Shown here: piece by piece, positions 57,529 through 64,000 of the stretch
How positions within the stretch are numbered: position 1 is the first letter of the stretch
Layout of the letters: each line of letters opens with the position of its first letter
Source: Microbacterium sp. Gd 4-13
Lineage (GTDB): Bacteria; Actinomycetota; Actinomycetes; Actinomycetales; Microbacteriaceae
Direction: 5' to 3'
Assembly: GCF_003095395.1 (NCBI RefSeq)
Contig: NZ_QEIJ01000001.1
Location: 927,409 to 991,408 of the forward strand
DNA length: 64,000 bases
Made by a program: the position numbers and the translations under genes
The notes under the pieces: model-generated
Told to the model about the DNA's origin: nothing
Seen by the model: only the letters and a program-made list of their open reading frames with translations
The model's database searches: none

Positions 57529-59218
57529 TCGGGCCGCGTCGGTTCGTGAATCCGGCGAAGAGGGCATGCAGGAGCGGGACGAGCGAGATCGACATCAGTA
57601 CCGTGCCGAATGCGGCGTCGTCGACCCGCAGCACGGCACCGGCGATGAGGAGGGCCGCGAAGAGCACGGCCGAGACGATGCGCCGCCCCATGCGTTCGAG
57701 CGAGCCGATGCGCCGATCGAGCTTCGGGGTCTGGACCGCGATGCGGCCGTCTTCGATGCGGGTCGCGAGATCGTCGAACCTCCGCGGAAGACGGGCGGCG
57801 AGTCCGGCGAGAGACACCGCCTCTTTCGCGAAGCCCTGCACCACGTTGCCGCCCTCTTCGCGGATCAGGCGGTTCGCGTAGGGTTCGACGGCGTCCCAGA
57901 TGTTGAAGGCGGGGTCGAGTGCGCTGCAGTTGCCCGAGACGAGAGACATCGCGCGGATGATGAGGAGGAAGTTCTCCGGCAGCTGGAACGGCAGCGACCT
58001 CACCACGTCACCGAACTCGACGGCGAACGCGCGGAACTCCCGCGGGTCGACCTCCTGCAGCTCGGCGAAGCCCATTCCCCCGAACCGGGCGAAGAGCTGG
58101 GTCATCGCGCGCTCGAGTTCGGCGGTGTCGGCCGAAGGCAGCAGCACGCCGACGTCGCGGATGCCGTCGACGAGGCCCTTGCCGTCACGGGAGGCGGCGG
58201 CGATGAGCAGGCGCCGGAGTCCGCGGCGGAGCCCTTCGGGAACCTCGCCCATCATGCCGAAGTCGATGAAGGTGAGGTGCCAGGCGCGACCCGTCGTCGG
58301 GTCGGGCGCGTTCGGGGTGACGAAGATGTTGCCGGGGTGCGGATCGGCGTGGAAGAACCCGTCCGCGAACAGCTGATCGAACATGACCGAGGCGAACTCG
58401 ATCGCGACCTCGGCGGGGTCGATGCCGGCGGCGCGCAGTGCGTCGACGTCGGTGATCTTGATCGCGGTGACGTCTTCGAGGGTGAGCACGCGACGGGTGG
58501 TGCGCTCCCAGACGATCTCGGGCACCGTGACGCGCCCGTCGCCGGCGAAGTCGTTCGCGAAACGTTCGGAGTTGGCCGCCTCGTGGAGGTAGTCGATCTC
58601 CTCGAGGCTCGTGTGCGCGAACTCCTCGACGAGGGCGTGCATGTCGACCCGGTCGGACACGAGGCGCACGCGGCTCAGCCATCGGGCGACCTGTCGCAGT
58701 GCCCGCAGATCGACGTCGACGACCTGGTCGATGCCCGGGCGCTGGATCTTGAGGACGACGCCGGTGAGCCCGGTCTCCTCCGCGTCGCCCGACGCGAGGG
58801 TCGCGCGGTGGGCCTGACCGAGGGATGCTGCGGCCAGGGGCGTCGGATCGACCGACGCGAACGCCCGGTCGAGCGACACCCCGAGCTCGGCCTCGGCCAG
58901 CGCGCGGATCTCGGCGAAGGGTACGGCGGGAACCTCGTCCTGCAGCCCCTCGAGCTCCTTCGTGATCTCGGGCGGCAGCACGTCGAGACGCGACGACATG
59001 AACTGCCCGACCTTGATCATCAGGCCACCCAGGTCGACCGCGAGCCCGTGGAAGCGCCGTGCGATGTTCTGCAGGCGCTTGGTGCGGTTGCGAGCCGAGA
59101 TCCGCGCGAGCCCGAGTCGGGGCAGGAACAGTTCGAACCACCACGCCTGCACCAGGTAGCGCGCGGCGAACCGCGTGATCCTCCGGTAGCGGGCACGCAT
59201 GTCGCCGGCGTCGGCCAT
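57524..59218 (-). CDS. ABC1/UbiB-family atypical kinase
   Basis: This 564-residue protein has the ABC1 kinase-like domain. The KxGQ motif is KVGQFMSSRLDVLP, the A-rich loop replacing the glycine loop is AAASLGQAHRA, VVLKIQRPG holds the ATP lysine, and FHADPHPGNIFV plus IDFGMMGEV are the catalytic and metal loops. Two C-terminal hydrophobic helices anchor it in the membrane. Relatives influence quinone or lipid metabolism; the substrate here is unknown. AAGGAG precedes the ATG. It follows a PadR gene by 53 bases on the same strand. Confidence 0.92.
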   Translation of the reverse strand: MADAGDMRARYRRITRFAARYLVQAWWFELFLPRLGLARISARNRTKRLQNIARRFHGLAVDLGGLMIKVGQFMSSRLDVLPPEITKELEGLQDEVPAVPFAEIRALAEAELGVSLDRAFASVDPTPLAAASLGQAHRATLASGDAEETGLTGVVLKIQRPGIDQVVDVDLRALRQVARWLSRVRLVSDRVDMHALVEEFAHTSLEEIDYLHEAANSERFANDFAGDGRVTVPEIVWERTTRRVLTLEDVTAIKITDVDALRAAGIDPAEVAIEFASVMFDQLFADGFFHADPHPGNIFVTPNAPDPTTGRAWHLTFIDFGMMGEVPEGLRRGLRRLLIAAASRDGKGLVDGIRDVGVLLPSADTAELERAMTQLFARFGGMGFAELQEVDPREFRAFAVEFGDVVRSLPFQLPENFLLIIRAMSLVSGNCSALDPAFNIWDAVEPYANRLIREEGGNVVQGFAKEAVSLAGLAARLPRRFDDLATRIEDGRIAVQTPKLDRRIGSLERMGRRIVSAVLFAALLIAGAVLRVDDAAFGTVLMSISLVPLLHALFAGFTNRRGPS

Positions 59219-59271
59219 GGAATCTCCTTGACGCCGGCGTGCCCCAGGCACCCGGTCGATCGAATGCTGCG

Positions 59272-59856
59272 TCAGCCCTGGGCGAGGATGGAGAAGATCT
59301 TACGGCGTGCTTCGTCGAGCACGTCGACCGCTTCCTTCACCTGCTCGGGGCTTCCCGAACGACCGACCTGAGCGACTGCCTGCGCGAGGTCGACGCCGGC
59401 CTTCGGGAGGGCGCCGGTGCGCAGGTTCTCACGCGGTCCGGATGCTTCCCAGGGGGCGGTGCGATCGGTCTCGGCACCGGCGACCTCGCGGCCCTCTTCG
59501 GTGAGCGAGTAGGTCTTCCGACCGTCCGACTCGGTGGCGAGGATCAGGCCCTCGTCGGCGAGGAGCTGCAGCGTGGGGTACACCGAGCCGGGGCTCGGCT
59601 TCCAGCTGCCGCCGCTGCGGTCTTCGATCTCGCGGATGATCTGGTAGCCGTGCATGGGCTTCTCGGCGAGGAGCGCGAGAACGGCGGCGCGGACGTCGCC
59701 GCGACCCACGCGGGTGCTGCCACCGCCGACCTTCTGCTCGAACTGCTTGCCGAACTGCTCCATCGCTTCCCAGATGCCGTTCAACGGCCAACCCTGGCCG
59801 GCGCCGCGACCGCGGCCGGCTCCGCCGAAGGCGTCGCTGGTAAAGGGATTGCTCAT
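59272..59856 (-). CDS. PadR-family transcriptional regulator
   Basis: This 194-residue regulator has a Gly-rich N-terminal tail. The PadR winged helix follows (RAAVLALLAEKPMHGYQIIREIEDRSGGSWKPSPGSVYPTLQLLADEGLI), then the wing SDGRKTYSLTEEG and a C-terminal dimer helix. PadR proteins commonly repress efflux or membrane-stress genes. It lies upstream of the ABC1 kinase gene, and its promoter has repeated GCGATA elements that are likely its operator. It is divergent from the DGPF/sigma-factor operon. Confidence 0.92.
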   Translation of the reverse strand: MSNPFTSDAFGGAGRGRGAGQGWPLNGIWEAMEQFGKQFEQKVGGGSTRVGRGDVRAAVLALLAEKPMHGYQIIREIEDRSGGSWKPSPGSVYPTLQLLADEGLILATESDGRKTYSLTEEGREVAGAETDRTAPWEASGPRENLRTGALPKAGVDLAQAVAQVGRSGSPEQVKEAVDVLDEARRKIFSILAQG

Positions 59857-59891
59857 GATGAACCTCCTGTGTGGGCCGGGCCCGGAGAGGA

Positions 59892-59921
59892 CTCAGCGAT
59901 ACTCAACGATATATCGCTCAG
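59892..59921 (-). promoter_or_regulatory. Probable PadR operator
   Basis: Three adjoining ten-base units are CTCAGCGATA, CTCAACGATA and TATCGCTCAG. The first two are direct repeats and the third is the inverted half, so AGCGATA (59895-59901) faces TATCGCT (59912-59918). A perfect CGATATATCG (59907-59916) lies within. The site sits in the divergent PadR/DGPF spacer. Confidence 0.6.
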
Positions 59922-59993
59922 CATCCTTCGGGTCGGATCCTCAGACGTTGCTCAGGGTCGGGAGGGGGCCGTGCGGAAAAGATTCCGGAACGA

Positions 59994-60020
59994 TGTCGAT
60001 TCCCTTCATGCTCGTTCGAC
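59994..60020 (+). promoter_or_regulatory. ECF42-type promoter of the DGPF operon
   Basis: TGTCGA (59994-59999) is followed after 17 bases by CGAC (60017-60020). This matches the -35 TGTCGA and -10 CGA-type motif reported for ECF42 sigma factors, which usually drive DGPF genes and themselves. The leader would be about 40 bases. Confidence 0.65.
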
Positions 60021-60067
60021 GCGATAGTGAGAGGGATGCTGGATCCCCACTGAGCGAGGAGAGAACG

Positions 60068-60487
60068 ATGAAGCACATGCTGATCATGCGGGCCACCCAG
60101 CAGGCGGCCGACGCCTACGCCGAGATGGATTTCGAGGCCGTCATCAACGCGATGGGCGCCTACAACGAAGCCATGATCACGGCGGGGGTCATGGTGTCGG
60201 GCGATGGCCTCGCTCCCGAGCCGGGCTACGTGGTCGACTTCGCCGGCGAGTCGCCCGTGGTCAGCGACGGCCCCTACGGAGAGATCCATGAGCTCTTCAA
60301 CGGCTTCTGGATCATTCAGACCGCCACGACCGAGGAGGCGCTCGAGTGGGCCAAGCGCGCCCCGCTCACCGCCGGGAACAAGCTCGAAGTGCGCCGCGTC
60401 ACCGACGAGAGCGACTTCGCCGACTACGCCGACAACGAGTACATCCAGAAGGAGAAGGAGTGGCGTCCTGCCTCCGGTACGGCGTGA
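60068..60487 (+). CDS. YCII/DGPF-domain protein
   Basis: This 139-residue YCII-related protein has the signature SDGPYGEIHELFNGFWIIQ (DGPY in place of DGPF) and the C-terminal EALEWAKRAP. Such proteins are small ferredoxin-fold proteins of unknown function, and paralogues are typical targets of ECF42 sigma factors. GAGGAGAG lies just before the ATG. The sigma-factor gene starts three bases after its stop. It is preceded by a matching promoter. Confidence 0.92.
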   Translation: MKHMLIMRATQQAADAYAEMDFEAVINAMGAYNEAMITAGVMVSGDGLAPEPGYVVDFAGESPVVSDGPYGEIHELFNGFWIIQTATTEEALEWAKRAPLTAGNKLEVRRVTDESDFADYADNEYIQKEKEWRPASGTA

Positions 60488-60490
60488 TCC

Positions 60491-61723
60491 GTGACCGATG
60501 CGCGGCGCACGATCGAGGCCGTCTGGCGCATCGAGGGCGCGCGGATCGTGGCCTCGGTCGCCAAGACGACCGGTGATCTCGGCCTCGCCGAAGACGTCGC
60601 GCAGGAGGCGGTCGTCGAGGCACTGGCGTCGTGGGACCGCGAGATGCCGGCGAACCCCGGAGCGTGGCTCACGGCGGTCGCGAAGCGTCGGGCGATCGAT
60701 GCGTGGCGGCGCAGCGAGCGGCGCGATGATCGCTATGCCGCGATCGCACGGACCCTCGACGAGGCGATCGAGGACGAATGGCAGCCGATCGACGACGACA
60801 TCGTGCGCCTCGTCTTCACGGCCTGCCATCCGGCCCTCTCCCGCGAGTCGCAGGTGGCGCTGACGCTGCGGGTCGTCGCGGGACTGTCGACCGAGGAGAT
60901 CGCGCGGATGCTGCTGACGACCGTGCCGACGGTGCAGGCTCGGATCACGCGGGCGAAGAAGACGCTCGCCGCCGCCCGGGTGCCTTTCGAGACACCCGAG
61001 CCCGGTGAATGGGCTTCGCGCCTGACGACGGTGCTCGGAGTGGTCTATCTCGTGTTCACCGAGGGGTATGCCGCGACCGGCGGCGAGCGGTGGGTGCGCC
61101 CCGATCTCGCCGACGAGGCGATCCGGCTCGGCCGCGTCGTGGCGGGCCTTCTCCCCCGCGAGCCCGAACCGCTCGCGTTGGTCGCGCTGATGGAGTTCCA
61201 GCGGTCGCGGTTCGCCGCGCGGGAGACACCCGACGGCACACCCATTCTGCTCGCCGATCAGGATCGCCGGAGGTAGGACCACGGGCAGATCGCCCGAGCG
61301 GTCAGCGTGCTGCAGAGAGCGGATGCGGCGGCGGCCGCCCGACGCACGGGTCGCGGACCCTACGCGTTGCAGGCCGCGATCGCCGAGTGCCACGCGATCG
61401 CCCCCAGCGTGGAGGCGACGGACTGGGCACGGATCGTGCTGCTCTACGAGACGCTGGGCCGCATCGCCCCGAATCCGGTGGTCGATCTGAACCGGGCCGT
61501 GGCCGTGTCGATGGCGACCGGGCCGGCTGAAGCTCTCGCGCTCATCGATGCGATCGACGACGCGGCGTTCCGCGGGTCGTACCTGCTGCCGAGCGTGCGC
61601 GGCGAGCTGCTGGCGCGAGCAGGTCGCCTCGACGAGGCGCGCGCCGAGCTGCGCACCGCGGCGTCGCTGGTGCGCAACGCGGCCCAGCGATCGGTACTCG
61701 AGGCGAAGGCCGACAGGCTCTGA
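60491..61723 (+). pseudogene. ECF42-type sigma factor interrupted by an in-frame amber codon
   Basis: The frame codes for 410 codons, the usual ECF42 length, but codon 262 is TAG (61274-61276). Before it lie sigma region 2 (LAEDVAQEAVVEALASWDRE), region 4 (LSTEEIARMLLTTVPTVQARITRAKK) and the start of the DUF6596 domain. After it, in the same frame, the C-terminal TPR-like part continues (GPYALQAAIAECHA, NPVVDLNRAVAVSMATGPAEAL). Homologues have Trp here (DQDR-x-RWD), so TGG to TAG is the likely change. A 261-residue protein could still be made, and a GTG at 61307 could start the rest. A sequencing error is also possible. Confidence 0.85.
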
Positions 61724-61732
61724 CGCGAACGG

Positions 61733-61894
61733 TCAGTCGATCGACGACGCGTCGTCCGACGTCGGCGGCCGGCCGTGCGTGTCGATCGAACGATGACGGG
61801 CGTCTCCGCCGTGCTCTTCATCGACGAGCACGTCGTGCGCCGCGGCGATCTCGTCGGCCCCGCCGGGCTCCTCGGTCGGACTGCGGTGAGTCAT
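61733..61894 (-). CDS. Small acidic hypothetical protein, 53 residues
   Basis: The frame encodes an acidic, polar protein beginning MTHRSPTEEPGGADEIAAAH, with DVLVDEEHGGDARH in the middle. It has no membrane segment or cysteine. Support comes from G/C-ending codons and a TAGGTT hexamer exactly six bases before the ATG. It is convergent with the sigma-factor remnant. I recognise no family, and it might not be expressed. Confidence 0.5.
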   Translation of the reverse strand: MTHRSPTEEPGGADEIAAAHDVLVDEEHGGDARHRSIDTHGRPPTSDDASSID

Positions 61895-61900
61895 GCCCCG

Positions 61901-61906
61901 AACCTA
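61901..61906 (-). promoter_or_regulatory. Leaderless -10 box of the 53-residue gene
   Basis: TAGGTT (minus strand) is followed by six bases and the ATG at 61894, the spacing seen at other leaderless genes here. Confidence 0.4.
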
Positions 61907-61925
61907 GCGCGCACGTCCGTCGCGC

Positions 61926-62039
61926 TCACGGGGTGCGTTGGATCTTCTCCATCGCCTTGCCCTTGGCCAGTTCGTCGATGATCTTGTCGAGGTAACGAAT
62001 CTTCTGCACCCGGCCGAGCCGGTCTCCGACGAAGCTGAG
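61926..62039 (-). pseudogene. Orphan coding-like fragment after the S15 gene
   Basis: Directly after the S15 hydrolase stop, in the same frame, 37 further codons run to a second TGA. They read as a plausible protein C-terminus ([19 protein letters not shown]...[10 protein letters not shown]) with strong G/C-ending codons. No start codon stands at the front; a GTG could give 27 residues. The S15 protein looks complete without it, so this may be the tail of a lost gene. I cannot name the family. Confidence 0.4.
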
Positions 62040-63707
62040 TCAGGCTCCTCTAATCGGGATCACGAGCTGCGCGTCGTACCGGCCGCCGGTGTGGAGGATC
62101 TGGGGTCCGCGGTTGATGTCGGTCTCGTGCCGGGCGTAGACAAGCGGCTTCGGATAGTGCTTGATGTCGTGCCCCTGCACGACGAAGACGAGGCTCTCCC
62201 CAGCGGCGAACCGGGTGCCCGACGGAAGGATCTCGATCTCCACCCGCGTGGGATGCGCCTCCTCGAGAGGGAGGGCTCGGCGGTGCGCGAGCACGGGCAG
62301 GTAATCGGTCGAGCGCTCGGGGTCGAGCTCACGGTGCGAGGCGCGCAACCAGCCGAGCGCTACGGGTCCGTCTTCGAACTGGGCGTAGTACGCGAACGGC
62401 ACGATCTCACCGTTCACGTCTCGCTTGAAGAGTCCGACGAAGATGTCCATGTCGGATGCTTCGGGTGCCTCCACGTGCAGGATCGCCCGGGCGTGGCCCA
62501 CGACGTCGACCGCGTCGGCGAAGCGATGCTCGAACACGACCCGCTCGGGGAGGAACGGGTCGCCGAGCCCGTGGTACGACGCGGTCGCCTCCGCGGACAC
62601 GGGATCGTGACTCATCGCGCCCGTGGCGGCATCGAGGTGCAGGGCACGGTACTCGACCTCGGGAAGAGGCCAGTCGGCGCTGTCGACGAACGACCCGACG
62701 CCGTAGCGCTCGCGCAGCTCGAGGCGAACGCGGGGCCACGACTCGAGGCCCGAGGGCTGTGCGAGCAGGAAGTGGTCGAAGAACTGCGCCTGCATCTCGA
62801 CCATCTCGGGACGGTAGTACTCGGCCCACTTCTTCGCGCCGTGCACGTACAGCCACTTCTGCGGTGACGAGATGCGACGGAAGCCCTCGAGCGTGCCGCG
62901 GGTGTGGAGGCCCTGGTCAGTCCACGAGGCGACGACGAACGCCGGCACGGTGATGGCCTCGAGGTCGGCCGCCTTCGACGCCCAGAAGTCGTCGTAGAAC
63001 GGATGCTCCCGGTCTTCGCGCTCGAGGTCTTCGATCGCGCCCGTCGAGGCACCCCACCGCTCCCAGATGTAGGGCCAGAACGAGGTCTCGGGGATGCCGC
63101 CGTGTCGGGCCACCTCGCGATAGGTGTCGCTCCAGCCTTCCCAGGGGTTGATGGCCGCGAGGTGCGGCGGGGTGAGGCCGGCCACGCGCCACTGCGCGAC
63201 CGTGAGGTACGAGACGCCGGTGAGGCCGACTCTGCCGTTCGACCAGGGCTGCGTGCCCGCCCACTCGATGAGGTCGGCGAAGTCCTCGGCCTCCTCCGGC
63301 GATGCGTACGAGGCCGGTCCTTTCGCGTACCAGGTACCGGGGATGTCGGCGATGACCAGCGCGTAGCCCCGCGGCACCCAGAAGACAGGGTCGGGGCCCT
63401 CGAACGTGGTGAGATCGCTCATCCACTCGGGCTTCGCCCCGCTGGTCGGGTAGATCTGCCCGATGGGCGCAGGGTCGTGCTTGCCGTACGGCGACCAGGC
63501 GATGAGCACCCCGGCGGGTTCGCCCGACTCGGGGCGGTACACGTCGGCCTGCACGGTGCGACCGGCGCGCGTCTCGATCTCCTGGTCGCGGTCGATGAGC
63601 ATGCCGGGCGCGGACTCCTGGCGCGGCTTCGGCGGCGCACCCCGCCTCGATTCCGGGCTGCTGCGTGGCGGGCGGGTCGGGTAGGGGAAGTTCTCGGAAG
63701 GGGACAT
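62040..63707 (-). CDS. CocE/NonD-family S15 hydrolase
   Basis: This 555-residue alpha/beta hydrolase has the CocE/X-prolyl dipeptidyl-peptidase layout: a catalytic domain, a helical cap and a C-terminal jelly roll. WSPYGKHD is the N-terminal loop, GYALVIADIPGT precedes the active site, and the nucleophile serine is in GLTGVSYLTVAQW. The histidine probably lies in the region before the jelly roll that begins near EVEYRALHLD. It likely cleaves esters or amides; the substrate is unknown. No signal peptide is seen, so it is cytoplasmic. AAAGGA supports the ATG. Confidence 0.9.
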   Translation of the reverse strand: MSPSENFPYPTRPPRSSPESRRGAPPKPRQESAPGMLIDRDQEIETRAGRTVQADVYRPESGEPAGVLIAWSPYGKHDPAPIGQIYPTSGAKPEWMSDLTTFEGPDPVFWVPRGYALVIADIPGTWYAKGPASYASPEEAEDFADLIEWAGTQPWSNGRVGLTGVSYLTVAQWRVAGLTPPHLAAINPWEGWSDTYREVARHGGIPETSFWPYIWERWGASTGAIEDLEREDREHPFYDDFWASKAADLEAITVPAFVVASWTDQGLHTRGTLEGFRRISSPQKWLYVHGAKKWAEYYRPEMVEMQAQFFDHFLLAQPSGLESWPRVRLELRERYGVGSFVDSADWPLPEVEYRALHLDAATGAMSHDPVSAEATASYHGLGDPFLPERVVFEHRFADAVDVVGHARAILHVEAPEASDMDIFVGLFKRDVNGEIVPFAYYAQFEDGPVALGWLRASHRELDPERSTDYLPVLAHRRALPLEEAHPTRVEIEILPSGTRFAAGESLVFVVQGHDIKHYPKPLVYARHETDINRGPQILHTGGRYDAQLVIPIRGA

Positions 63708-63750
63708 CGGCGTCCTTTCGTCTCGGCCACCTTACGGTCGCGAGGCCGGC

Positions 63751-63781
63751 TTGACCCTGACGCAACGTCAGCCTCTACCGT
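63751..63781 (+). promoter_or_regulatory. MerR-type promoter without a gene
   Basis: TTGACC (63751-63756) and TACCGT (63776-63781) are 19 bases apart, the over-long spacing of MerR-activated promoters. The spacer holds the perfect inverted repeat CTGACG-CAA-CGTCAG (63757-63771). It points right, into the 3' end of a gene on the other strand, and no MerR gene is visible. The palindrome might instead act on the leftward S15 gene. Confidence 0.6.
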
Positions 63782-64000
63782 CAGAAGGGTGCGGTGGCTT
63801 GGGGTGAGCGGTCGTCGTCGGGCGCAGGCCTGAAGACGGGGACTTTCCGTTCCGGTCGCACCACGAATCGTCTGCCCCCGGGGGATTTCCATTCGAGTGC
63901 GCCGCCGCTGTCGGGGATCTGTCTCACGCGCCACCCGCCGTGGTGCTTGATGGTGTGGTGCCCGACGCAGAGGGGGCCGAGGTTGGTTAGTTCGGTGGTG
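63781..64000 (-). CDS. HNH endonuclease, 3' end (5' part beyond the window)
   Basis: The last 72 residues of a minus-strand gene are present. The HNH-type zinc/histidine region LCVGHHTIKHHGGWRV is followed by GGALEWKSPGGRRFVVRPER and a polar tail. This is the typical C-terminus of the DUF222/13E12-repeat HNH proteins that are numerous in Microbacteriaceae. The stop is the TGA at 63781-63783, and the frame is open to the window edge. Catalytic details upstream cannot be seen. Confidence 0.8.
   Translation of the reverse strand, partial: TTELTNLGPLCVGHHTIKHHGGWRVRQIPDSGGALEWKSPGGRRFVVRPERKVPVFRPAPDDDRSPQATAPF

Overview
The window is about 70% G+C and carries an actinobacterial core-gene neighbourhood: RbpA, WhiA, OpcA, SURF1/CtaA/CtaB, the siderophore-interacting protein, a zinc-free L31 and SUF-type Fe-S assembly. 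Gene order (uvrC-rapZ-whiA-gap-pgk-tpiA-secG, then pgl-opcA-zwf-pgi-tal-tkt next to ctaB/ctaA and suf, and rpsA-coaE-uvrB near uvrA) matches the Actinomycetota arrangement. Small-protein content and the promoter style suggest Microbacteriaceae, most likely Microbacterium. This is chromosomal backbone. I see no tRNA, rRNA, CRISPR array, prophage or insertion sequence.

Layout. 1-5.8 kb: L31, a lone ABC ATPase, the divergent glycogen pair glgA/glgC, luxS, serB, fabG. 5.9-10.2 kb: small membrane proteins, SURF1, an ABC-F ATPase and the biotin transporter bioY. 10.2-17.7 kb: a ferric-siderophore uptake operon behind an IdeR/DtxR-type iron box, an MFS transporter and a PatB-type C-S lyase. 17.7-21.8 kb: sufB-sufD-Rieske-sufC-sufT. 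22-24.6 kb: haem A synthesis (ctaA, ctaB). 24.8-33 kb: one tightly coupled pentose-phosphate operon (tkt-tal-pgi-zwf-opcA-pgl). 33-37.4 kb: rbpA, secG, the glycolytic genes tpiA-pgk-gap, and sodA. 37.5-47.8 kb: whiA, rapZ, the nucleotide-excision-repair genes uvrC, uvrA and uvrB, a MarR regulator facing a zinc-ribbon protein, and coaE. 47.9-53.6 kb: a response regulator, a membrane protein with a degenerate GGDEF domain, a PAS histidine kinase, a drug-efflux-type MFS, a GIY-YIG protein and a 59-residue membrane protein. 53.8-57.4 kb: rpsA, a CoA-type Nudix hydrolase and a secreted lysozyme-fold-like wall protein. 57.5-64 kb is more accessory: an ABC1/UbiB kinase with PadR, a DGPF/YCII gene with an ECF42-type sigma factor broken by one amber codon, a 53-residue protein, an orphan coding-like fragment, a CocE/S15 hydrolase, an orphan MerR-type promoter and the 3' end of an HNH endonuclease gene.

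Two window-wide patterns stand out. First, a TAnnnT hexamer lies exactly six bases upstream of at least 14 start codons, implying leaderless mRNAs. Several of these also fix the start codon. Second, the words GCAGCATCC/GAAGCATCC (either strand) occur at least 22 times, far above a simple base-composition expectation, often forcing rare Ala codons.

Most annotated functions are ordinary. The best candidates for new biology are the degenerate-GGDEF/kinase/single-domain-regulator cluster, the interrupted ECF42 module with its intact promoter, the orphan MerR-type promoter, and the two dispersed patterns.
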